A stretch of DNA of 12,706 nucleotides, from the NCBI GenBank assembly GCA_017513365.1, contig JAFXFY010000090.1:1-12706 (forward strand), written 5' to 3'. Position numbers and translations under genes: made by a program. Below are positions 6,817 through 12,706 of the stretch, one piece after another. The DNA comes from Alphaproteobacteria bacterium. Lineage in GTDB: Bacteria; Pseudomonadota; Alphaproteobacteria; CAAHEQ01; UBA3637. How positions within the stretch are numbered: the first letter of the stretch is position 1; every line of letters starts with the position of its first letter. Below the pieces are notes generated by a model, which saw only the letters and a list, made by a program, of their open reading frames with translations, searched no databases and had not been told where the DNA came from.

Positions 6817-7758
6817 ATGACGACGGCTTTGATTTTTCCGGGACAAGGGTCCCAAAGTATCGGAATGGGATTGGCATTAAATGAGGCTTTTCCCGTTGCA
6901 AAACATGTTTTTGAAGAAGTAGATGAGGCCTTAGGTCAAAAATTAAGTACGTTAATGTTTTCGGGGGATGCCGATGAATTAATGCAAACGCAAAATGCTC
7001 AACCGGCGATTATGGCGGTCGGTATGGCAGTCGTTAAAGTATTGGAATCCGAAACCGGCAAAAATATTTCTGAATTGGCCGGTTGCGTTGCCGGACACTC
7101 ACTCGGTGAATATACGGCGTTGTGTGCCGCAGGGGCTTTAAACATTACGGATACAGCTAAATTATTACGGTTGCGTGGTTTGGCAATGGCCGAAGCTGCC
7201 AAAGAAAATGTGGGTGGTATGGCCGCTATTTTGGCGCTGACAAAAGACCAAATTGCTGAGGTGATTGCAAATACGGATTTAAAAGGTCAAATTTGTGTCA
7301 TGGCAAATGATAACTGCCCAGGCCAAATTGTGATTAGCGGTCAAAATGACGCCTTAGAAGCCGTTATGGCTGGGTGTCAGGCGGCCGGTGCTAAACGAGC
7401 CATTAAATTGGCTGTTTCCGGTGGGTTTCATAGTCCGCTTATGCAATCGGCTGCCGAAAAAATGCAAGAAGTATTGGCCGAAACACCACTTCAAAATCCA
7501 ATTGTTCCGGTTGTTTCCAATGTGCTGGCTGAACCCGTTCAAGATGCCGAACAAATTAAGGAATTATTGGTGCGTCAAGTAACAGGATCGGTTTTGTGGA
7601 CAGATTCTATGCATAAAATGGTAGGTGATATGGGCATCAACCGTTTTGTTGAGTGCGGTAATGGTAAGGTCTTGGCGGGTTTGGTGAAAAAAACATATCC
7701 CGATATTCCGGTATTTTCATTGGGAACACCGGCGGATATTGAGGCCTTTTTGAAATAA
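6817..7758 (+). CDS. fabD: FabD, malonyl-CoA:ACP transacylase
   Basis: FabD transfers the malonyl group from CoA to acyl carrier protein, supplying the extender unit for type II fatty acid synthesis in the cytosol. At 313 aa it has the normal length. Visible motifs are FPGQGSQ (7-13), the nucleophile elbow GHSLGEY with Ser95 (93-99), RLRG with the carboxylate-binding Arg120, and the general base His205 in SGGFHSPLM (201-209). The start is fixed by AAAGGAG at 6804-6810, 6 nt before the ATG. It diverges from murJ and is followed by a strong terminator. fabD often sits with fabG, acpP and fabF; here no other fab gene is adjacent. Confidence 0.97.
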   Translation: MTTALIFPGQGSQSIGMGLALNEAFPVAKHVFEEVDEALGQKLSTLMFSGDADELMQTQNAQPAIMAVGMAVVKVLESETGKNISELAGCVAGHSLGEYTALCAAGALNITDTAKLLRLRGLAMAEAAKENVGGMAAILALTKDQIAEVIANTDLKGQICVMANDNCPGQIVISGQNDALEAVMAGCQAAGAKRAIKLAVSGGFHSPLMQSAAEKMQEVLAETPLQNPIVPVVSNVLAEPVQDAEQIKELLVRQVTGSVLWTDSMHKMVGDMGINRFVECGNGKVLAGLVKKTYPDIPVFSLGTPADIEAFLK

Positions 7759-7778
7759 ATTGTCGTCAGATATTTTAT

Positions 7779-7807
7779 TCCCCCTTACGATAAGGGGGAT
7801 TTTTTTG
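7779..7807 (+). terminator. fabD terminator
   Basis: CCCCCTTA (7780-7787), loop CGA, TAAGGGGG (7791-7798), then A and a run of T to about 7806. A strong intrinsic terminator that separates fabD from the yej operon. Confidence 0.92.
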
Positions 7808-7852
7808 TATGTTATTGTTTGAATGGCAATCTGTTTCGGACTTACTTTTTTC

Positions 7853-7881
7853 TTGCATTTTTGATGGATTTTTGCCATATT
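7853..7881 (+). promoter_or_regulatory. yejB promoter, predicted leaderless transcript
   Basis: TTGCAT (7853-7858), 17-nt spacer, CATATT (7876-7881). Seven bases then separate it from the yejB ATG at 7889, so transcription would begin at or one base before the start codon. No Shine-Dalgarno is visible. The boxes are weaker than those of mipZ or the 216-aa gene. Confidence 0.45.
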
Positions 7882-7888
7882 AAAAGCT

Positions 7889-8989
7889 ATGAGTAAAGTA
7901 TATTTTTTAAAGCGATTGTTATTTATTCCGATTACGTTGTTCGGGATTATGGCGGTGAATTTTATGTTCGTGCAACTGGCCCCTGGTGGTCCGGTGGAAC
8001 AGATGATGACGAAAATTACCGCTACAGCCCCCTCTGATGCTTTAGCTCGTGTCAGCGGGACAGCGGGGGGATTGGAAAGTATGCAACCCGCCACATCAAA
8101 TACATCAAAATATCGTGGGGCGCAAGGGTTAGACGAACAACTCAGGGCCGAATTAACCAAACAATTTGGATTTGACAAACCGGCTTTGGAACGGTTTTGG
8201 ATTATGATTAAAAACTATGCCGTTTTTGATTTCGGTAAAAGCTTTTATCAAGACAAAACCGTTATTGATTTAATTTTAGAACGTATGCCGGTGTCAATCT
8301 CTTTGGGTGTATTTTCCACGTTGTTGATTTATTTAATTGCGATACCGCTTGGCATTAAAAAAGCGGTTAATCACGGGTCAAAATTTGATGTGGCGACCAG
8401 TTGGGGATTAACAATCAGTTATGCGGTACCGGCATTTTTATTGGCCATTTTCTTGATTATTGTTTTTGCCGGTGGCAGGTACCTCAGTTGGTTTCCACTG
8501 AAAGGGTTAACCTCGGACGGATGGGAACAATTATCATGGGGCAAAAAGATTTTGGATTACCTGTGGCATTTGACGTTGCCCGTTATTGCAATGACAGTTG
8601 GCGGATTAGCCGGATTATGTTTTTTAACAAAGAATGCCTTTTTGGAAGAACTCAGTAAAAACTATGTGCGAACGGCTCGGGCAAAAGGCCTCAGCAATCG
8701 TCAAATTTTATACGGGCATGTATTCCGTAATGCGATGTTAATTGTGATTGCGGGCTTTCCGGCCATGTTGGTTAGTATGTTATTTACCGGTTCGGTTTTA
8801 ATAGAGGTTATTTTTTCGCTCAATGGTCTAGGATTATTAGGATTTGAGGCCGTTCAAAATCGTGATTATCCGGTTGTATTTGGCACATTGTATTTATTTG
8901 CCTTATTAGGGTTGGTCTTAAATCTTATCAGCGATTTTGTATATACCTTAGTTGACCCAAGAATTCATTTTGAAAAGAGGCTGAAATGA
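7889..8989 (+). CDS. yejB: YejB, ABC transporter permease (oligopeptide / microcin C type)
   Basis: YejB is one of two inner-membrane permeases of the YejABEF importer, which takes up peptides and, in E. coli, microcin C. The 366-aa product aligns from memory with E. coli YejB (364 aa) throughout: the N-terminal LLFIPITLFGIMAVNF segment and QLAPGGPVEQ, then the YejB-specific periplasmic insertion ending in SKYRGAQGLD. Further matches are FDFGKSFYQDKTV, AIPLGIKKAVNHGSKFDV, and the EAA-type coupling loop NYVRTARAKGLSNRQILYGHVFRNAM. It ends with DYPVVFGTLYLF and DFVYTLVDPRI. About six transmembrane helices are expected. The start gives the normal length. It opens the operon and overlaps yejE by ATGA. 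No yejA lies upstream; fabD and its terminator are there instead. Confidence 0.95.
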   Translation: MSKVYFLKRLLFIPITLFGIMAVNFMFVQLAPGGPVEQMMTKITATAPSDALARVSGTAGGLESMQPATSNTSKYRGAQGLDEQLRAELTKQFGFDKPALERFWIMIKNYAVFDFGKSFYQDKTVIDLILERMPVSISLGVFSTLLIYLIAIPLGIKKAVNHGSKFDVATSWGLTISYAVPAFLLAIFLIIVFAGGRYLSWFPLKGLTSDGWEQLSWGKKILDYLWHLTLPVIAMTVGGLAGLCFLTKNAFLEELSKNYVRTARAKGLSNRQILYGHVFRNAMLIVIAGFPAMLVSMLFTGSVLIEVIFSLNGLGLLGFEAVQNRDYPVVFGTLYLFALLGLVLNLISDFVYTLVDPRIHFEKRLK

Positions 8990-10011
8990 TACCCAAAATA
9001 AGTCGCCGTTATATACGTATTTTTAAATCCAATAAGCGTGCTTATGCCTCATGGATTATTTTGTGTATTTTATTGGTATTCAGTTTGTTGGCTCCGATTA
9101 TTGCCCATGATAAACCATTGATTGTTTCTTATAAAGGCCAGTGGCATTTTCCCATGCTTCAATTTGTTTCGGATGATGAGTTAGGGGGAAATTTACCAAC
9201 TGAGGCCGATTTTAAAGATTCTTTTACCGTTAATGAAATTAATAAAAACGGATGGATGATCATGCCGATTATTGAATGGTATTATGATACGGTGGATTAT
9301 TTTTCTAATGAACCGGTGCCCAGTGGACCATCCACAAAACATTGGCTGGGAACAGATGATCAAGGCCGAGATGTTTTGGCTCGTTTGATTTATGCCATTC
9401 GTCTGGGACTTATTTTCGGATTTATTTTAACGGCTTTGTCATCTGTGATAGGCGTTTTTGTCGGTGCCATTCAAGGGTATTTCGGTGGCCGAACGGATTT
9501 ATTTATCGGACGATTTTTGGAAATTTGGGGGTCTTTACCGCAATTATTTATTTTAATTATTATTTCCAGCTTAATCGCGCCCAGTTTTTGGTCCATTTTA
9601 TTGATTTTATTGTTGTTCAGTTGGACCTCGTTGACCGGTGTCGTGCGCGCCGAATTTTTACGTACACGTGGCCTTGATTATGTGAAGGCGGCTAAAGGGT
9701 TAGGTTTAACGGACTTTCAAGTGATGTTAAAGCATATTTTGCCCAATGCTTTGGTGGCAACAATTACCTATGTACCGTTTATGTTAGCAGGCGCCATTGT
9801 ATCATTATCGGCCTTGGACTTTTTGGGATTAGGCTTACCGGTTGGGACACCCAGCTTAGGTGAGTTAATTCGTCAAGGTAAGGAAAATTTAAATGCCCCT
9901 TGGTTGGGATTAACTGCTTTCTTTACATTGACGATTTTATTGTCTTTATTGGTTTTTGTCGGCGAAGGGGTTCGGGATGCTTTTGACCCACATAAAAAGG
10001 AGAACGCATGA
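8986..10011 (+). CDS. yejE: YejE, ABC transporter permease (oligopeptide / microcin C type)
   Basis: Second permease of the Yej importer, a DppC/OppC-type membrane protein. The 341 aa equal the E. coli YejE length. It has an N-terminal transmembrane helix (about 21-40) and a large periplasmic segment (about 45-118). Next comes the family motif WLGTDDQGRDVLARLIYAIRLGL (120-142), more helices, and the EAA coupling loop DYVKAAKGLGLTDFQVMLKHILPNAL (231-256) that docks on the ATPase. The ATG overlaps the yejB stop (ATGA, 8986-8989), and a purine-rich AAAGAGG sits just upstream within yejB. Its own stop overlaps the yejF start in the same way, so all three proteins are probably made in coupled, equal amounts. 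Confidence 0.95.
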   Translation: MIPKISRRYIRIFKSNKRAYASWIILCILLVFSLLAPIIAHDKPLIVSYKGQWHFPMLQFVSDDELGGNLPTEADFKDSFTVNEINKNGWMIMPIIEWYYDTVDYFSNEPVPSGPSTKHWLGTDDQGRDVLARLIYAIRLGLIFGFILTALSSVIGVFVGAIQGYFGGRTDLFIGRFLEIWGSLPQLFILIIISSLIAPSFWSILLILLLFSWTSLTGVVRAEFLRTRGLDYVKAAKGLGLTDFQVMLKHILPNALVATITYVPFMLAGAIVSLSALDFLGLGLPVGTPSLGELIRQGKENLNAPWLGLTAFFTLTILLSLLVFVGEGVRDAFDPHKKENA

Positions 10012-11495
10012 GTTTGTTGGAAATTAAAAATTTACGGGTGCGTTTTGAAAATTTTATGCCGGTTAAAAGTGCTACGATGCATATAGAGGTCGGCGAATTA
10101 GTCGCCTTGATTGGCTCTAGCGGTTCCGGAAAATCAACGTTAGCTATGAGCATTTTAAAGTTGCAAGAAGAAGCTAAAGTACATGGCCGAGTGATGTTTG
10201 ACGGAAAAAATATTGCTTACTTTTCCGAAAAGAAAATGCGTCTGATACGTGGCAAAAAAATCGCCATGATTTTTCAAGAACCAATGACGTCATTAAATCC
10301 GCTTCATACGGTTGCTAAACAAATTTCTGAGGTATTAAAAATGACCGAGCAACCGGCAACAAAACAGGCTGTTTTGGACTTGCTGGCTCAGGTTGAGCTT
10401 ACCGATACGGAACGTATTTACAAATCATATCCTCATGAATTATCCGGTGGACAAAGACAACGCGTTATGATTGCAATGGCTTTAGCCGGTCGTCCGGAAT
10501 TATTAATTGCCGATGAACCGACAACGGCTTTAGATGTAACGGTTCAAGCTCAAATTTTGGCCTTGTTAAAACGATTACAAAAACAGTTGAATTTGGCCAT
10601 TTTATTCATTACCCATGATTTAGACGTTGTTGGGCAAATTGCCGATAGAGTTTATGTTATGAGACAGGGGAAAGTTTCAACAACGGATATACCGGATAAA
10701 GTTTATCCATGGATTCGGCATACACCCCGTCAGCCATTGCAAACGCCGGCAATTGAGGTAAAAAATTTAAATGTGTTTTATCACCGTTTCCATGCAGTTA
10801 AGGATGTTTCTTTTTCCGTTCAGCCAGGACGAACAATCGGTATTGTTGGTGAAAGTGGATCGGGTAAATCATCACTGGCCCAAGGGTTAACTCGTCTCAT
10901 TGAAGCGACAGGACAAGTCATGATAAACGGGCAGGATTTCTTTTCTTTATCTGGACGAGCTTTGCGCCAAGCACGTAGTCATATTCAAATGGTCTTGCAA
11001 GATCCGGCATCTTCTCTTAATCCACGTATGACGGTGGCGGATATCATTGGAGAAGGACTTAAAATTCGGAAAGTACCAAATGTTAAAGAGCAAGTTATAG
11101 AAACATTAAAGTTGGTTGATTTACCTATTCGTTTAATGAACAGACATCCCCATGCTTTGTCAGGGGGGCAACGAACACGGGTAGCCTTGGCCAGAGCCTT
11201 AATTTTAAAGCCGTCTGTTTTGGTGTTGGATGAAGTAACCTCGTCTTTGGATATTCAAACGCAACGGCAATTAATTAAGCTATTAACAATGTTGCAAAAA
11301 GAATTAAAGTTAGCTTATATCTTTATTTCGCATGACATGAAAGTAGTGCGGTCGTTATCTGATGATATAGTGGTGATGAAAGACGGTCAAGTTATTGAAC
11401 AAGGATTTTCCGGTCAACTCTTTAATCATCCGACACATCCTTATACAAAACAATTGTTAAAAGACAGCTTCATTAAAACAAAACAAACAATATAA
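10008..11495 (+). CDS. yejF: YejF, fused double ATP-binding subunit of the Yej importer
   Basis: YejF carries two nucleotide-binding domains in one chain and powers YejB/YejE. Domain 1: Walker A GSSGSGKST (36-44), Q-loop Gln90, signature LSGGQRQR (145-152), Walker B LLIADEPT (165-172), switch His203. Domain 2: Walker A GESGSGKSS (281-289), Q-loop Gln331, signature LSGGQRTR (384-391), Walker B VLVLDEV (404-410), switch His442, and the HPTHPYTKQLL tail (474-484) typical of oligopeptide transporters. At 495 aa it is shorter than the roughly 529 aa of E. coli YejF. The difference falls largely between the domains, where domain 1 lacks the equivalent HPYT tail. Val410 replaces the usual Pro of DEP(T/S) in domain 2. 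Both sites keep the catalytic Glu. AAAAGGAG precedes the coupled ATG. Confidence 0.95.
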   Translation: MSLLEIKNLRVRFENFMPVKSATMHIEVGELVALIGSSGSGKSTLAMSILKLQEEAKVHGRVMFDGKNIAYFSEKKMRLIRGKKIAMIFQEPMTSLNPLHTVAKQISEVLKMTEQPATKQAVLDLLAQVELTDTERIYKSYPHELSGGQRQRVMIAMALAGRPELLIADEPTTALDVTVQAQILALLKRLQKQLNLAILFITHDLDVVGQIADRVYVMRQGKVSTTDIPDKVYPWIRHTPRQPLQTPAIEVKNLNVFYHRFHAVKDVSFSVQPGRTIGIVGESGSGKSSLAQGLTRLIEATGQVMINGQDFFSLSGRALRQARSHIQMVLQDPASSLNPRMTVADIIGEGLKIRKVPNVKEQVIETLKLVDLPIRLMNRHPHALSGGQRTRVALARALILKPSVLVLDEVTSSLDIQTQRQLIKLLTMLQKELKLAYIFISHDMKVVRSLSDDIVVMKDGQVIEQGFSGQLFNHPTHPYTKQLLKDSFIKTKQTI

Positions 11496-11496
11496 A

Positions 11497-11524
11497 AAAT
11501 ACCCCGATTTCGGGGTATTTTCAT
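11497..11524. terminator. Bidirectional terminator between yejF and the secretion ATPase gene
   Basis: AAATACCCCG (11497-11506) pairs with CGGGGTATTT (11511-11520) around a 4-nt loop. T-runs follow on both strands: TTTT on + and TTTTTT on -. It lies just past the yejF stop and 20 bases beyond the stop of the convergent gene. Confidence 0.9.
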
Positions 11525-11539
11525 GGAGTAAAAAAACGA

Positions 11540-12706
11540 TTATTCAATTTCCTTAAACAATGGTTTTCCTTGGTTGAGTTTTGTTTCTTGCATTTCCATC
11601 AACGTGGACAAGTTGATTTTTCCATCACGGATAATCATACGCATTTGATCGGCAGCTGCCGGATTCGGATTGGCAAAAGCACATCTGATAACCGGTTTTA
11701 AGACACGGATACCTTCTAATTTTTGATGAACAACGCCTAAAATACCACGTCCTAACAAGTCAGCTGCCAGCGATTCTTGTAATCCGGCGGCGGTCGCATA
11801 TTTAATGACCGAATTTAATGCATCTTCAACAGAGTTGGCGTGAATGGTTGAAATAACTAAGTGGCCTGAAGTAGCTGCACGCAAAGCTTGAGAAGCCGTT
11901 TCCGGTGTACGAATCTCACCGACCAAGATATAACGAGGCTTTGAACGTAAAGCAGATTTCAATCCATCTCCCCAGCGTTCATTTTCAATTGGTGTTTGTT
12001 TACATAAACCCAAACCACCATTTTTGGCTGGATATAAACCGTCTAAAGGCATTTCTGGTGGATCTTCAACGGTATATAAGAATCCACCTTCATTTTCCAA
12101 ATATTTTTTAATTAAAGCCGAACAAGTGGTTGTTTTACCCATACCGGTCGGCCCACCCATTAAAATCAATCCGGATTCGGTAGCCAACCCAACCAAATAA
12201 TTAATAACCGGTTCTGGCAATCCTAAATCGTAAATATCTGGTGTGCTACGAGGCATTTTACGGCAGTTATATTGAACACCGGTTGTTGTAACAACACGTT
12301 CCACACGATACGATTCGCCGGCAAATTTTAAAGCATAACTGGAAGAGCCGGTATATCCTTGTTCTAAGGCCTTTTCAAAATCCAATTGGTCGTCTGTTTG
12401 CAACGGAACCAACGCAAATTTTGTCCGTTCATCACGAATGAACATCACCCCTTCTGGAGTTAACCATAAATCGGGGAAGAAAATGGAATTTAAAGAGGGC
12501 ACTTTAATGACATGCGGTGAAACGGTTTTACTAGTAGCCGTTGGAGCTTTCATTTTTTCCAAAATTTTTTGCACATCAGCCGATGCCGTTGCCGCCACAT
12601 TCGCTTGCGTTAGTTTAATACTCGGCGCTGGTTTCGCCTCAGGCGTACTTACAGGTGTTGGTTGTGTCGTTGGCGTCGGTTGTGCTGGTCTGGCATAAAT
12701 ACTGGC
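11540..12706 (-). CDS. DotB/TraJ-like (PilT/GspE family) secretion ATPase, 5' end outside window
   Basis: A hexameric traffic ATPase of the PilT/GspE superfamily; the closest type I recognise is DotB/TraJ of type IVB (Dot/Icm, IncI) secretion systems, but a pilus retraction ATPase is possible. Motifs: Walker A GGPTGMGKTTT (Lys codon 12134-12136), the acidic VEDPPEM segment, Walker B YILVGEIR, and the His box STIHANS. The frame is open without a stop from 11540 to 12706, so at least 388 residues are encoded. The GTG at 12596-12598 is not needed as a start, because coding continues through a Pro/Thr-rich stretch (PAQPTPTTQPTPVSTPEAKP) to the edge. Such a linker is not something I recall in DotB. 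The N-terminal part (SLNSIFFPDLWLTPEGVMF onward) would be the PAS-like domain of this family. Further secretion genes may lie upstream, to the right of the window. Confidence 0.85.
   Translation of the reverse strand, partial: ASIYARPAQPTPTTQPTPVSTPEAKPAPSIKLTQANVAATASADVQKILEKMKAPTATSKTVSPHVIKVPSLNSIFFPDLWLTPEGVMFIRDERTKFALVPLQTDDQLDFEKALEQGYTGSSSYALKFAGESYRVERVVTTTGVQYNCRKMPRSTPDIYDLGLPEPVINYLVGLATESGLILMGGPTGMGKTTTCSALIKKYLENEGGFLYTVEDPPEMPLDGLYPAKNGGLGLCKQTPIENERWGDGLKSALRSKPRYILVGEIRTPETASQALRAATSGHLVISTIHANSVEDALNSVIKYATAAGLQESLAADLLGRGILGVVHQKLEGIRVLKPVIRCAFANPNPAAADQMRMIIRDGKINLSTLMEMQETKLNQGKPLFKEIE

Noticed and set aside
80..7800. Similar CCCCCT / AGGGGG hairpins at 92-113 and 7780-7798 as a dispersed repeat
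   Set aside because: Only the short GC stem is shared, which is expected of independent intrinsic terminators.
12596..12598. GTG as the start of the DotB-like gene
   Set aside because: The same frame is open all the way to the window end with coding-like composition, so the gene is better treated as 5'-partial.
12438..12698. 86-residue + strand frame rich in Val, Gly and Ala
   Set aside because: It is antisense to the ATPase gene; the apparent hydrophobic sequence comes from reading the Pro/Thr-rich codons backwards, and no ribosome site is seen.

Overview
The window looks like chromosomal DNA from an AT-rich alphaproteobacterium. The best marker is a MipZ-type ParA ATPase at 139-936; MipZ is the alphaproteobacterial division-plane ATPase. 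The YejB/E/F, MurJ, FabD and HtpG proteins are all of proteobacterial type. A DotB/TraJ-like secretion ATPase at the right edge, together with the low GC, would fit one of the host- or gut-associated low-GC alphaproteobacterial lineages, but that placement is inference.

Layout. (1) 1-204 is one continuous imperfect palindrome. It holds the last 21 codons of a second, paralogous mipZ-like gene on the + strand (cut by the window edge), a shared bidirectional terminator, and the 3' end of mipZ on the - strand. (2) mipZ (-) and htpG (+) diverge from an A/T-rich promoter region at 937-1123. (3) After the htpG terminator comes an unrecognised 216-aa gene (+) with a perfect consensus promoter. (4) It converges on a - strand envelope operon, murJ - bax-like - DUF192, transcribed leftward from about 6705. 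(5) fabD (+) diverges from murJ and ends at a strong terminator. (6) yejB-yejE-yejF (+) encode a peptide/microcin C-type ABC transporter with ATGA stop/start overlaps and no adjacent yejA. (7) A bidirectional terminator separates yejF from a convergent DotB/PilT-like ATPase gene (-), whose 5' end lies beyond the window.

How the genes relate. MipZ positions FtsZ, MurJ flips lipid II for wall synthesis, the Bax-like protein belongs to a peptidoglycan hydrolase family, and FabD feeds fatty acid synthesis, so much of the window concerns division and the envelope. The points most worth a second look are the tail-to-tail mipZ paralogue and its palindrome, a Bax-like protein whose catalytic Glu position reads Gln, a MurJ with His-His at the usual Asp-Arg site, and two promoters placed so that murJ and yejB mRNAs would be leaderless. 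No RNA genes, CRISPR arrays or insertion sequences were seen, and no stretch over 300 bases lacks a gene. I did not identify a clear new multi-gene system.
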